This document shows positions 10,755-21,849 of a DNA stretch of 64,000 bases, in pieces. The stretch is from Arion vulgaris (taxonomy: Eukaryota > Mollusca > Gastropoda > Stylommatophora > Arionidae). Where the stretch lies: assembly GCA_020796225.1 (NCBI GenBank), contig CM036761.1:36112928-36176927 (forward strand). Reading direction: 5' to 3'. The position numbers were made by a program, and so were the translations under genes. Every line of letters starts with the position of its first letter. Positions within the stretch are counted from its first letter, which is position 1. The notes under the pieces were generated by a model. It was not told where the DNA came from. It searched no databases and worked only from the letters and a program-made list of their open reading frames with translations.

Positions 10755-11160
10755 ATAGATAAAATGTAGTTCATAGATTGGAAGAAGATGTAATAAAACA
10801 TGGAGTAAGTAGATAGGGAGAGTTAGCGGTAGGGATGTTCATAGATTGGTAGAAGATGTCATAAAACGTGGATCAAGTAGATAGGAGAGTACGAATGTTC
10901 ATAGATTGGTAGAAGATGTCATAAAACGTGGAGTAAGTAGATAGGGAGAGTTAGCGGTAGGGATGTTCATAGATTGGTAGAAGATGTCATAAAACATGGA
11001 GTAAGTAGATAGGGAGAGTTAGCGGTAGGGATGTTCATAGATTGGTAGAAGATGTCATAAAACGTGGATCAAGTAGATAGGGAGAGTTACGGATGTTCAT
11101 AGATTGGAAGAAGATGTCATAAAACGTGGAGTAAGTAGATAGGGAGAGTTAGCGGTACGA
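10755..11160. repeat. Minisatellite, 68-bp unit, about 6 copies
   Basis: The unit contains 'atgttcatagattggtagaa', 'gatgtcataaaacgtgga' and 'gtaagtagatagggagag'. Some units lack 'agcggtaggg' or part of it. Confidence 0.92.
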
Positions 11161-11229
11161 ATGGAAGATAAGCTACGAAAACCGTTAATTTTCATTCCCG
11201 TAAATATTTGCTGAAAGAGAGCTCCCTTG

Positions 11230-11473
11230 TGTTATCGGGAGTCTCAAGGGGAGCAAAGAATAGTAACACTGTGACCTACAATCATGTAGTGAGAGGCCAC
11301 TGAAGTAGGGGTCTAAGGAAGCTACCATAGTAAATAAAAGGCGTTACAGAAATCGGATGTGCTGGCCTTCTTGTAGACGCATACCTGGTACAACGTACAA
11401 TCGCTCTTAGGCTCGGATCACATACAAATCACAAAGAGTGGTTAACAAATCGGCAATATGGAGCGTTCGAAGA
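11230..11473 (+). mobile_element. SINE A copy 3
   Basis: Head 'gttatcgggagtctcaaggg', 'gcaaagaatagtaacactgt'; body 'agaaatcggatgtgctggcc', 'gtacaatcgctcttaggctc', 'atcacaaagagtggttaaca'; end 'gcgttcgaagaag'. It closely resembles 52605-52850. Its 3' tail directly abuts the 69-bp array. Confidence 0.78.
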
Positions 11474-12008
11474 AGTATGTTATAGTTTAAGCCTCTGATT
11501 GATTGATATATTTTCAGTTTCCTTAGTGAGAGTTTTACATATAGTATGTTATAGTTTAAGCCTCTGATTGATTGATATATTTTCAGTTTCCTTAGTGAGA
11601 GTTTTACATATAGTATATTATAGTTTAAGCCGATATATTTTCAGTTTCCTTAGTGAGAGTTTTACATATAGTATATTATAGTTTAAGCCTCTGATTGATT
11701 GATATATTTTCAGTTTCCTTAGTGAGAGTTTTACATATAGTATATTATAGTTTAAGCCTCTGATTGATTGATATATTTTCAGTTTCCTTAGTGAGAGTTT
11801 TACATATAGTATATTATAGTTTAAGCCTCTGATTGATTGATATATTTTCAGTTTCCTTAGTGAGAGTTTTACATATAGTATGTTATAGTTTAAGCCTCTG
11901 ATTGATTGATATATTTTCAGTTTCCTTAGTGAGAGTTTTACATATAGTATATTATAGTTTAAGCCTCTGATTGATTGATATATTTTCAGTTTCCTTAGTG
12001 AGAGTTTT
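11474..12008. repeat. 69-bp minisatellite, left part (about 8 units)
   Basis: The unit contains 'gagagttttacatatagtat', 'tatagtttaagcctctga' and 'tatattttcagtttcctta'; the period is exactly 69 bp. One unit near 11621-11640 lacks 'tctgattgatt'. This is the same array as 15242-16777, split by the LINE between them. Confidence 0.97.
11997..12008. repeat. TSD of RTE LINE, left
   Basis: 'agtgagagtttt', repeated perfectly at 15230-15241. Both are part of the 69-bp array unit. Confidence 0.88.
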
Positions 12009-12031
12009 CTCTCTCTTCTCTCTTTGCCTTT

Positions 12032-13640
12032 TTACCCCGAGTTGGGGCATAGGCCCTCAACCAACTCATGCCAAGTCTTCCTATCTCTAGCTATCTCCTG
12101 TAGCTCCCTCCAGCTCTTCTTTATATTGTTGATCTCCGCCTCCAAATCTCGTCTCCATGTATTTCTCGGCCTCCTTCTTTCGCTGTCCCTGCGGTTCAGG
12201 CAAGGACCCTTCTTGTTATATTCCCCTCCGGTTTTCGCAAAGTGTGTCCTATCCAGCGCCAGCGTCTTTTAACCTGTTCGTTCACTGGAATCTGTCTTGT
12301 TCTCTCCATAAGTTCCTCATTTGTGACCCTATCATACCATCTTATTCCCTCTATTCTGCGCAGACACCAGTTGATGAATGTTTGCAATTTATGTCCTATT
12401 GTTTTAGTTGTTCTCCATGTTTCTGACCCATACAGTAGAACTGCTTTAACATTAGAGTTAAATATCCGAATTTTTGTTCTAGATTTGATTTCTTTGGACT
12501 TCCAAATGTTTCCCAGTGCAATGAAAGCTCCTCTTGCCTTCTGTATTCTTATTTTAACATCTCTATCTGTTCCAACCTCTTTGTCTACGTTGCTGCCCAA
12601 ATATGTGTATGATTCTACCTCTTGAAGTGGGATTTCCCCCATGGAGATCGAGTTGTCGTTTGTTTGGTTAATTCTCAATATCTTTGTCTTTCCCTTATGA
12701 ATGTTCAGCCCTAGTTGCTGGGACCTTTGATTCAATGTGTTTAGCTTATCCTGCATCTGATTTCGTGTATGTGACAGAAGGGCTATATCATCAGCGAAGT
12801 CCAGATCATCTAGTTGCTCTGTCAGAGTCCATTGGATTCCATTTCTGGTGTTAGTTACTGTGGTCTTCATAATCCAGTCTATTGTCAGTAAGAACAACAA
12901 AGGTGATAGAAGACATTCCTGACGCACTCCTGTTTCTATTCCGAAAGTATCTGTTAGTTTACCTTCATGAAGAACTCTACATTTCATATCTGTATATGTT
13001 GCTTTTATTAGGTTAATAATTTTCTGTGGGATTCCATAATGCCTCATTAATTTCCAAAGGGTTTCCCTATCAATACTGTCAAAAGCCTTCTCATAATCAA
13101 CAAATCCGATATAAAGTGGGGATTTCCATTCAATACTTTGCTCTATTATTATACGTAATGTGGCTATCTGGTCAGCACAGGATCTATTTGGTCGGAAGCC
13201 TGCCTGTTCATCTCTTAGCTTTATATCGATGGCATCTCTCAGTCTCTCCAGGATGACTCTGCTTAGTATTTTCCCAGGTACTGACAACAGCATTATTCCC
13301 TATAGTTTTCACACTTCTGAAGGTCCCCTTTCTTTGGTAGCTTCACCAGGTATCCTTCTCTCCAGTTTGCTGGTATTTCTTCGGTTTCCCAGATTCTGCT
13401 AAATAATTTATACAGTATTTCTGTGGATGTGTTTATGTTGGCTTTAACCGCCTCTGCTGGAATACCATCTGGACCGGCCGCTTTTCCATCTTTTAAAAGT
13501 TTAATGGCTTTACTAATCTCCTCCTTGGATGGTTTCTCACAGTTGATGTCCAAGTCAATTTCTGCCGGTTGGATATCTGGGGGTTTGTAGGTGCTGGTCT
13601 GTTCAGGAGTTCCTTGAAGTATTCCATCCATCTTTCCATT
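12032..13640 (-). pseudogene. RTE LINE reverse transcriptase domain, broken
   Basis: In life it copies the LINE RNA into DNA at the nicked target. A 365-residue uninterrupted stretch (13293-12196) holds the RT fingers and palm: 'QAGFRPNRSCADQ' (~30-42), 'GFVDYEKAFDSID' (63-75, first catalytic Asp), 'GVRQECLLSPLLF' (122-134) and 'DFADDIALL' (165-173, catalytic FADD). The family normally has GVRQGC, so Gly to Glu at residue 127 is a probable damaging change. The upstream piece (13631-13293) has 'DGKAAGPDGIPAEA'. The C-terminal tail 'RRRWRWIGHTLRKPEGN' is followed by a stop (a TGA where W is expected, about 12196) and a frameshift, after which GRP-like and 'DRKTWHELVEGLCPNSG' sequence runs to a stop at 12032-12034. 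Confidence 0.92.
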
Positions 13641-13979
13641 TGGTCTCTAACATTAGTGATAGTTTCCCCACTACTATTTTTGATCAACCCATTTGATGGT
13701 CTGTATTTTCCTGCTAGCTTTCTAGTGATATTGTAAAGATCCTAAGGTTTCCTTTTCCTGCAGCTACCTCTGCTTCTCTTGCTAGATCTTCTACGCATTG
13801 TCTTTTATCTAACTTTATTTGTTTCTTCACTTTCTTGCTAGCTTCTGTGTAGTTTTCCTGGGCTATGGCTTTGGCAGTTCTAGTTTTGCTATTATTTAAA
13901 TCTGCTTTCCTCTTTTTCCTTTCTTCTATTTCCTTGAAAGTTTCTGGAGTTATCCATGCCTTATGATTCCGCTCCTTCT

Positions 13980-14910
13980 TTCCTAATACCTCTGTGCATG
14001 TTTCATTCCAAATATTTTTGGCTTGCTGCCAGAATTCTTCCCACTCACCTCATCTTCTAATTGCTGCAACACCTCATACTTATTAGAGACTGTGACCGTG
14101 AACTGTTCCTTTGTTTCTTGACTTCTGAGGTATCCTACATTATATTGGTGTCTATGTTCATGGGATGTTATGTATCGCTTAAGCTTCAGTTTAATTTTAC
14201 TTATCAGCAAATGGTGATCCGAATCTACATCTGCCCCCTTAGGACCCTTACATCTTGTAGAGATGACCTGAATTTCTTGTTTATGCATATGTGGTCAATT
14301 TGATTTTCTGTTCTGTGATCTGGTGATACCCAGGTTGCTTTATGTATTCTTTTATGTGGAAAGACACTTCCACCTATGACGTATTGATTCGCTGCACAGA
14401 AATTAGTGAATAGTTCTCCATTTTCGTTCATTATTCCTAGTCCGTGTTTCCCATGATCTCCTCGTAGCCTATGTTGTCCGAACCTATTTTGGCATTGAGG
14501 TCACCCATCAGAATTTTGATGTTCCCATTTCTCTGATTACCTATAATATTTTGAAGTTTTATGTAAAATTCCTCTTTTACTTTTTCCTCTTTATCATTGG
14601 TAGGTGCATAACACTGGGTCACATTCAAGAATACTTTCTTTTGGCAGTTCTGAATGTTGCTGTGATTATCCTAGGACTCACTGCTTCCCATTTTATTAGT
14701 GCCTTCTCCCCTTCTTTAGATAGCATTAAAGCCACTCCTTCACTATGGGGGCATTTTCTTCCATATGGCCTGAGATCAGCATTGTTTCTCCTGTGTTTAG
14801 ACGTTGTTTGCCTGCACCATTCCACCTAGTTTCACATAATCCCAAGATGCCAATCCCGTGAAATTTCATCTCATTTACAACCTGTGCTGTCTTTCCCATT
14901 TGATACATAC
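13980..14910 (-). pseudogene. RTE LINE endonuclease domain, broken
   Basis: The APE-like endonuclease nicks the target DNA. Pieces in successive frames show 'GILGLCETRWNGAGKQRL' (the conserved E of the E-T motif), 'MLISGHMEENAP', 'QCYAPTND', 'ILMGDLNAKIG' (GDxN motif), 'ATWVSPDHRTENQIDHIC' and 'DVDSDHHLLISKIKLKLKRY' (terminal SDHH motif). These are the hallmark motifs of RTE/BovB-type endonucleases. Several frame changes (near 14740-14830, 14627, 14435 and 14225-14290) break the reading frame. Between 13690 and 13980 the linker is also frame-shifted. Confidence 0.88.
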
Positions 14911-15142
14911 TTCTAACATTCCAGGTGCCAATTCTGGAGCTTTCCTAGGTGAAAGGAAGATAATCTGCGGTGTAGACTCCTTGCGGCTTTCTCTGCATCC
15001 TTCATACCTCTTCTAGAAGAGCTTCCTTTCCTCTTGGTTGGCTACAGTTTTTATTTTATTTTTATGTGACTTGTTCATGGTTGGTTGGATTTTGTGGCTA
15101 AAATTTTCTACTGGATAGGGTAGCCAGCCCTACGCCAAACCC

Positions 15143-15229
15143 CACCTTAGTCGCCTCTTACGACATGCCTTGTAGGTCGCAGTGCTGCTACTCTTTGCTC
15201 CCCTTGCGGGCCCCGGCAGCACACGGGCG
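15143..15229 (-). other. RTE 5' end module shared with SINE A
   Basis: Read 5'->3' on the minus strand it begins 'cgcccgtgtgctgccggggc' and continues 'gagcaaagagtagcagcact' and 'aggcatgtcgtaagaggcga'. The same module heads SINE A copies at 6105, 8751, 11230, 20690, 39640, 42069 and 52605. It is probably the promoter-bearing 5' UTR. Confidence 0.75.
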
Positions 15230-15241
15230 AGTGAGAGTTTT
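15230..15241. repeat. TSD of RTE LINE, right
   Basis: 'agtgagagtttt', identical to 11997-12008. Confidence 0.88.
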
Positions 15242-16777
15242 ACATATAGTATATTATAGTTTAAGCCTCTGATTGATTGATATATTTTCAGTTTCCTTAG
15301 TGAGAGTTTTACATATAGTATGTTATAGTTTAAGCCTCTGATTGATTGATATATTTTCAGTTTCCTTAGTGAGAGTTTTACATATAGTATATTATAGTTT
15401 AAGCCTCTGATTGATTGATATATTTTCAGTTTCCTTAGTGAGAGTTTTACATATAGTATATTATAGTTTAAGCCTCTGATTGATTGATATATTTTCAGTT
15501 TCCTTAGTGAGAGTTTTACATATAGTATATTATAGTTTAAGCCTCTGATTGATTGATATATTTTCAGTTTCCTTAGTGAGAGTTTTACATATAGTATATT
15601 ATAGTTTAAGCCTCTGATTGATTGATATATTTTCAGTTTCCTTAGTGAGAGTTTTACATATAGTATGTTATAGTTTAAGCCTCTGATTGATTGATATATT
15701 TTCAGTTTCCTTAGTGAGAGTTTTACATATAGTATATTATAGTTTAAGCCTCTGATTGATTGATATATTTTCAGTTTCCTTAGTAGAGTTTACATATAGT
15801 ATATTATAGTTTAAGCCTCTGATTGATTGATATATTTTCAGTTTCCTTAGTGAGAGTTTTACATATAGTATATTATAGTTTAAGCCTCTGATTGATTGAT
15901 ATATTTTCAGTTTCCTTAGTGAGAGTTTTACATATAGTATATTATAGTTTAAGCCTCTGATTGATTGATATATTTTCAGTTTCCTTAGTGAGAGTTTTAC
16001 ATATAGTATGTTATAGTTTAAGCCTCTGATTGATTGATATATTTTCAGTTTCCTTAGTGAGAGTTTTACATATAGTATATTATAGTTTAAGCCTCTGATT
16101 GATTGATATATTTTCAGTTTCCTTAGTGAGAGTTTTACATATAGTATATTATAGTTTAAGCCTCTGATTGATTGATATATTTTCAGTTTCCTTAGTGAGA
16201 GTTTTACATATAGTATATTATAGTTTAAGCCTCTGATTGATTGATATATTTTCAGTTTCCTTAGTGAGAGTTTTACATATAGTATATTATAGTTTAAGCC
16301 TCTGATTGATTGATATATTTTCAGTTTCCTTAGTGAGAGTTTTACATATAGTATATTATAGTTTAAGCCTCTGATTGATTGATATATTTTCAGTTTCCTT
16401 AGTGAGAGTTTTACATATAGTATATTATAGTTTAAGCCTCTGATTGATTGATATATTTTCAGTTTCCTTAGTGAGAGTTTTACATATAGTATATTATAGT
16501 TTAAGCCTCTGATTGATTGATATATTTTCAGTTTCCTTAGTGAGAGTTTTACATATAGTATATTATAGTTTAAGCTTCTGGTTGATTGATATATTTTCAG
16601 TTTCCTTAGTGAGAGTTTTACATATAGTATATTATAGTTTAAGCTTCTGGTTGATTGATATATTTTCAGTTTCCTTAGTGAGAGTTTTACATATAGTATA
16701 TTATAGTTTAAGCTTCTGGTTGATTGATATATTTTCAGTTTCCTTAGTGAGAGTTTTACATATAGTATATTATAGTT
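15242..16777. repeat. 69-bp minisatellite, right part (about 22 units)
   Basis: Continuation of the array at 11474-12008. Units differ mainly at 'tatgtt/tatatt'; the last three or four units share 'aagcttctggttgatt' in place of 'aagcctctgattgatt', which marks recent local spread at the right edge. 69 is divisible by three, so a 23-residue repeat reads through (LIDIFSVSLVRVLHIVYYSL...); this is considered spurious. Confidence 0.97.
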
Positions 16778-17199
16778 CTAGTTCTTTACGTGTGCTTGTT
16801 TCCATTGTTGCCGTTGTAACAGATCTCCTTTTCCCATATGCATATCACATTCAATTATCGTCTCATTTATAATGATGATGATGAGAGCACATTTCCTTTA
16901 TTATATTCTTGCTGATGATTTGTTGTAGTTCGAAGTTGTATTATATTTTATAGAAGAATTGGGGTGCCAACTCTATGACCTGGTATTCTTATTCCATTCT
17001 TACCACATATTCCTCTTTCTGTACGTTTCTTTTTGCCATATATTCTTTCCTACTTATATTCCATCCTTCTGTCCATTACATATTGCCATATATTCTTTCC
17101 TATGCATATTCCATCCTGCCGTAGATTCCTCCTACTGTACATTTCATCTTGCCATTGTATATGTTTTCCTTATGTAGATGGCCCTTCTGTTAAGTTATT
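16778..17199. other. No gene seen; degenerate pyrimidine-rich repeats
   Basis: At 16985-17190 are diverged copies of 'gccatatattctttccta' followed by 'tattccatcct' (two to three copies). Otherwise not recognised. Confidence 0.4.
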
Positions 17200-17545
17200 T
17201 ATCCAGTGGTTTATAAACAGTGTACACATTCCAAGACGATACAACATAGTAGACAACCATGTTTTATTTATGAGCTCAGATGTTTATTGATATCTCACAG
17301 ACACAGACAAACAAGTCCGTTCATCTTCAATGTTATGGTTTGTCTTTTCTACCGTTTCTACGCCGTCACTCCACAACTACGTCGTTTAGTTTTACTACGT
17401 CAGGTCTCGTTTAGTGTTGCCATACTGCTTAGAGAGTATCTTTGGCTTGCAAACACTACAGTCTGCTAATAAACTATCTAAATATATACAAGCTACACAC
17501 TAAAGCTAACTGTCTGGTTCATCAGCTGCCACCTGGGGGTGGGGT
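17200..17545 (-). mobile_element. LTR-like repeat, copy 2
   Basis: Reverse complement shows 'ccccaggtggcagctgatga', 'acagttagct', 'agtgtttgca', 'ctctctaagcagtatggcaa', 'gacgtagt', 'cgacgtagttgtggagtgac' and 'caataaacatc', in the same order as copies 1 and 3. The two AATAAA-type signals near its 3' end fit an LTR R region. No TSD was verified. Confidence 0.52.
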
Positions 17546-17804
17546 GGGGGACTCTACTGCAAGAAGAAGAAGAAAAAGAAGAAGCTGAAGGAGACTGTGG
17601 ACCTACGAGTCTGTTGTGAATGTATTAAGTTCAGTTCTGTTAATGAAAAACTCATTATTTCTGCCTCTAATAAATTCGACACTTTCAGGTAATCGGTCTT
17701 TTCAGACAATCGGCCCTTTCAGACAATCACCTCTTTAATATTCACTGTTTCTTCTGAGTTGTAATAGAGTTGCTGTAAAAGTATGAATGTATAACCACGA
17801 CAGC

Positions 17805-18170
17805 GGCTTTCTAGTCTGCTCGCATTGATTTTCAACTGCCGAGAGGTATTTTGTGCTCAGTTTAAACAGGGACCTATGGTTTATCTTTCATCTCCGGTAC
17901 GATTAAGCACTGGAACCAGGGGCGGCTCGTCATTAAAGGGCCAGTGGGACCTGACCCCAATAATCGATAGGGAAAACTTCCAGAATAGACAAATAATAGT
18001 AAAATACTCCAAAAATCATGATTTTTCCGAAAATTTGTGTCTGGAACCACCAAGAAAAATGAATAAGAGCCGCCACTGACTGGAACTAACCTTCAGTAAA
18101 GTCTGGGATCATTGGTAAATAGTCCGATCACTCGATGTGGGAGGCGGCATAGCGTTAGACTAAAATCATA
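17805..18170 (-). mobile_element. SINE C copy 2, interrupted by a hAT MITE
   Basis: 'ctgctcgcattgattttcaa', 'gctcagtttaaacaggga', 'tctccggtacgattaagcac' on the left and 'taaagtctgggatcattgg' on the right are consecutive parts of SINE C, as at 56960-57180. They are separated by the MITE at 17917-18078, with 'actggaac' duplicated on both sides. Confidence 0.7.
17917..18078. mobile_element. hAT-type MITE copy 1 (162 bp)
   Basis: Ends 'caggggcggctcgtcatt' and 'agagccgccactg' form terminal inverted repeats. A perfect 8-bp TSD 'actggaac' lies at 17909-17916 and 18079-18086. CAG-ended TIRs plus 8-bp TSDs are the hAT signature. It carries no coding sequence and is mobilised in trans if at all. Confidence 0.9.
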
Positions 18171-18264
18171 TCTAAACAACGTCTTGGAAATCATTAATAT
18201 TGAAAACAATTAATACCAGTTAAACAATTTGCTATATACATTCAAAATCTTCAAATTGATATCG

Positions 18265-20397
18265 TTGGCCTTATGCTACATGGTTGGTGTAATGCAGTTG
18301 AAATATTCTACTTATGCTATATGGTTGGTATAATGCAGTTGAAATATTCTACTTATGCTATATGGTTGGTATAATGCAGTTGAAATATTCTACTTATGCT
18401 ATATGGTTGGTATAATGCAGTTGAAATATTCTACTTATGCTATATGGTTGGTATAATGCAGTTGAAATATTCTACTTATGCTATATGGTTGGTATAATGC
18501 AGTTGAGATATTCTACTTATGCTATATGGTTGGTATAATGCAGTTGAAATATTCTACTTATGCTATATGGTTGGTATAATGCAGTTGAAATATTCTACTT
18601 ATGCTATATGGTTGGTATAATGCAGTTGAAATATTCTACTTATGCTATATGGTTGGTATAATGCAGTTGAAATATTCTACTTATGCTATATGGTTGGTGT
18701 AATGCAGTTGAAATATTCTACTTATGCTATATGGTTGGTATAATGCAGTTGAAATATTCTACTTATGCTATATGGTTGGTGTAATGCAGTTGAAATATTC
18801 TTTTTATGCTACATGGTTGGTATAATGCAGTTGAAATATTCTTTTTATGCTATATGGTTGGTATAATGCAGTTGAAATATTCTACTTATGCTATATGGTT
18901 GGTGTAATGCAGTTGAAATATTCTTTTTATGCTACATGATTGGTGTAATGCAGTTGAGATATTCTTTTTATGCTATATGGTTGGTGTAATGCAGTTGAGA
19001 TATTCTTTTTATGCTATATGGTTGGTATAATGCAGTTGAAATATTCTTTTTATGCTACATGATTGGTGTAATGCAGTTGAGATATTCTTTTTATGCTACA
19101 TGGTTGGTGTAATGCAGTTGAGATATTCTTTTTATGCTATATGGTTGGTATAATGCAGTTGAAATATTCTTTTTATGCTACATGATTGGTGTAATGCAGT
19201 TGAAATATTCTTTTTATGCTACATGATTGGTGTAATGCAGTTGAGATATTCTTTTTATGCTACATGATTGGTGTAATGCAGTTGAGATATTCTTTTTATG
19301 CTATATGGTTGGTATAATGCAGTTGAGATATTCTTTTTATGCTATATGGTTGGTATAATGCAGTTGAGATATTCTTTTTATGCTACATGGTTGGTGTAAT
19401 GCAGTTGAGATATTCTTTTTATGCTATATGGTTGGTATAATGCAGTTGAAATATTCTTTTTATGCTACATGATTGGTGTAATGCAGTTGAAATATTCTTT
19501 TTATGCTATATGGTTGGTGTAATGCAGTTGAGATATTCTTTTTATGCTACATGGTTGGTATAATGCAGTTGAGATATTCTTTTTATGCTACATGGTTGGT
19601 ATAATGCAGTTGAAATATTCTTTTTATGCTATATGGTTGGTATAATGCAGTTGAAATATTCTACTTATGCTATATGGTTGGTGTAATGCAGTTGAAATAT
19701 TCTTTTTATGCTACATGATTGGTGTAATGCAGTTGAGATATTCTTTTTATGCTATATGGTTGGTGTAATGCAGTTGAGATATTCTTTTTATGCTATATGG
19801 TTGGTATAATGCAGTTGAAATATTCTTTTTATGCTACATGATTGGTGTAATGCAGTTGAGATATTCTTTTTATGCTACATGGTTGGTGTAATGCAGTTGA
19901 GATATTCTTTTTATGCTACATGATTGGTGTAATGCAGTTGAAATATTCTTTTTATGCTACATGGTTGGTGTAATGCAGTTGAGATATTCTTTTTATGCTA
20001 CATGGTTGGTGTAATGCAGTTGAGATATTCTTTTTATGCTACATGGTTGGTGTAATGCAGTTGAGATATTCTTTTTATGCTATATGGTTGGTGTAATGCA
20101 GTTGAGATATTCTTTTATGCTATATGGTTGGTATAATGCAGTTGAGATATTCTTTTTATGCTACATGGTTGGTGTAATGCAGTTGAGATATTCTTTTTAT
20201 GCTACATGGTTGGTGTAATGCAGTTGAGATATTCTTTTTATGCTACATGATTGGTGTAATGCAGTTGAGATATTCTTTTTATGCTATATGGTTGGTATAA
20301 TGCAGTTGAGATATTCTTTTTATGCTACATGGTTGGTGTAATGCAGTTGAGATATTCTTTTTATGCTACATGGTTGGTGTAATGCAGTTGAGATATT
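18265..20397. repeat. Minisatellite, 41-bp unit, about 52 copies
   Basis: The unit contains 'tatgctatatggttggtata' and 'atgcagttgaaatattcta'; spacing is 41 bp. Two main variants exist: 'gaaatattctactt' dominates 18290-18780, while 'gagatattcttttt' and 'gctacatg(g/a)ttggtgt' dominate the rest, with multi-unit blocks repeated (for example 18850-19060 and 19640-19850). Confidence 0.97.
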
Positions 20398-20690
20398 CTT
20401 CTTCACCCTTCGTCCCCAGGGAGGCATAGGTCGGCAAACAAGGCCTTCCAAACCCGCCTATCCAAGGCCATCTTTTGCAGATCTCCTCCTTGCAGGGTCC
20501 TTCTTCTTCCTCGGGTGGCGAGCTATGAATTTTCCTGGTTGCGGTTTCTGTAGCTACCTACTGTTATTTACGGGGTTGGGTAGCTAGCCCCACGTTCCAC
20601 CTCCTTAGTCTCCTCTTACGAGATGAGTGGCAAGTAACAGTGGTTCTATTCTTTACACCCCAATTTGGGACCAGATAACCACTCGGGCGA
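20398..20690 (-). mobile_element. SINE A / RTE 5'-module element
   Basis: Read on the minus strand it starts 'cgcccgagtggttatctggt', then 'gtgtaaagaatagaaccact' and 'actaaggaggtgg', then an internal region unlike other SINE A copies, and ends '...gggtgaag'. Flanks: 'gttgagatatt' (20387-20397) and 'gttgggatatt' (20691-20701), an 11-bp TSD with one mismatch. It landed in the last unit of the 41-bp array. Confidence 0.7.
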
Positions 20691-20711
20691 GTTGGGATAT
20701 TTAATGTAAGA

Positions 20712-21040
20712 AAATGATTGATTAATTGATTGGCAAGACCATAATCATTGAATTTTGTTGAATAACAATATGTGCTACGATATCTTTCTTACACAGGAAG
20801 ATCAGAGGCATTGCACGAACTCCGTAGCATCGACTAGAGTCCCTGATGTAACATTGAAGATGGTAAAAATGTTGTAGGAATTTTGTTTTAATTTTTACAC
20901 TTTTGTCCGGACATCGACTTCTGCAGTCAACTCTTATCTAGTTTTAACTGTCAATGTTTATTTTATACGTGCTCAAATTGAACACAGCACCTACTATTAA
21001 TACTCTGTTAGGGGGCAAGGACGCAGTCATAGGGACAACG
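20712..21040 (-). mobile_element. SINE C copy 3
   Basis: 'gattgattaattgattggca', 'atatgtgctacgatatcttt', 'ttgcacgaactccgtagcat', 'gtgctcaaattgaacacagc' follow the SINE C order seen at 36701. The tRNA-like head, which would be at the right, is missing or unrecognisable. Confidence 0.7.
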
Positions 21041-21849
21041 TCGCGCCAGGTTTAGTGAGTTGGCACTAATCAAAATCCTACCCCATCTCTACGTGGTGAC
21101 CATGGAAACAGACATAGGATCCTGCCTGGCTAAGCGGGTAGGGATCGAGGGAGAGCTACTCTGGTATAAACCGTGTTGCAGATGTAGTTACGTTTGATGA
21201 GATCTGCTCGCAACACAACGAGAAAAATCCCAGAGTGATTATTTCTGCACGTCTCTCCCGCCGATGGGAAAAGCTAAATAAATAAAAAAAACGAATCGAA
21301 AATTGACAAGGTACCAGTCGTCAGGACATTCCTGAAACAATATTCGCACCAAAGTTGCCAGTTCTCGGCAAAAATAAGGTCGGAAAAGATGCAATGCGCC
21401 ATGAAACACCAGGAAGATTGCAGCAAACTTCGTATCAGAGGTCAAGCGCAGATACATTTATTGGGTAAGGTTGGCCGAGCGCAAATCCTAAAGTTGCGTT
21501 CTAGTGTCTAACGAAACTGCCCTCCCTGGGACAACCGGGCAAGGTACCGTTGCACTAACAACTAACTTCATTGGAAGAACTGGAGTGTGTGATGTTGGCG
21601 AGCGCAACATTCTCAGTTACGCTGCTAGCCTGATTGAAACAACCCTCTGAAACAACTCTGCGCAGCCCCAGTCCAGTGTTTCCGGGGCAGTATAAACAGC
21701 AAATTGCCAAGTGCCACACGCGTCTAAAAAGGATGAGAATGTTCCTATTCCGGAATAAACTCACAGTGGATGAAAAGTAAGGCCGACAGTGTAAAGGTAT
21801 GACAGGTCGTCCAAATCTAAACATTGGCGAAGGCCGACACTTTTCACAG
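21041..21849. other. Unassigned sequence, GC-richer than surroundings
   Basis: About 800 bp with few repeats recognised from elsewhere in the window and no long open frame. It could be part of an unrecognised mobile element or single-copy DNA. No splice-flanked coding block was seen. Confidence 0.35.

Larger units (their letters stand above)
12009..15229 (-). mobile_element. Nearly full-length RTE-clade LINE
   Basis: The 3.2-kb element on the minus strand contains, in order, a 5' untranslated module, an apurinic-type endonuclease, a linker, reverse transcriptase, and a short C-terminal region ending about 25 bp before the 3' terminus, which is an (AG)n simple repeat ('gcaaagagagaagagagag' when read 5'->3'). 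A very short 3' UTR with a simple-repeat tail and 3.2-kb length are typical of RTE elements. A perfect 12-bp TSD flanks it, so insertion is relatively recent, yet the single ORF is broken by several frameshifts. The 5' 85 bp is shared with SINE A. The insertion interrupts a 69-bp minisatellite. Confidence 0.93.

Noticed and set aside
12024..12625. Plus-strand frames of 80-127 codons within the LINE
   Set aside because: They are antisense shadows of the reverse transcriptase on the minus strand.
16513..16872. 119-codon protein with 23-residue repeats
   Set aside because: 69 bp is a multiple of three, so the minisatellite reads through; it ends in unrelated sequence without a conserved domain.
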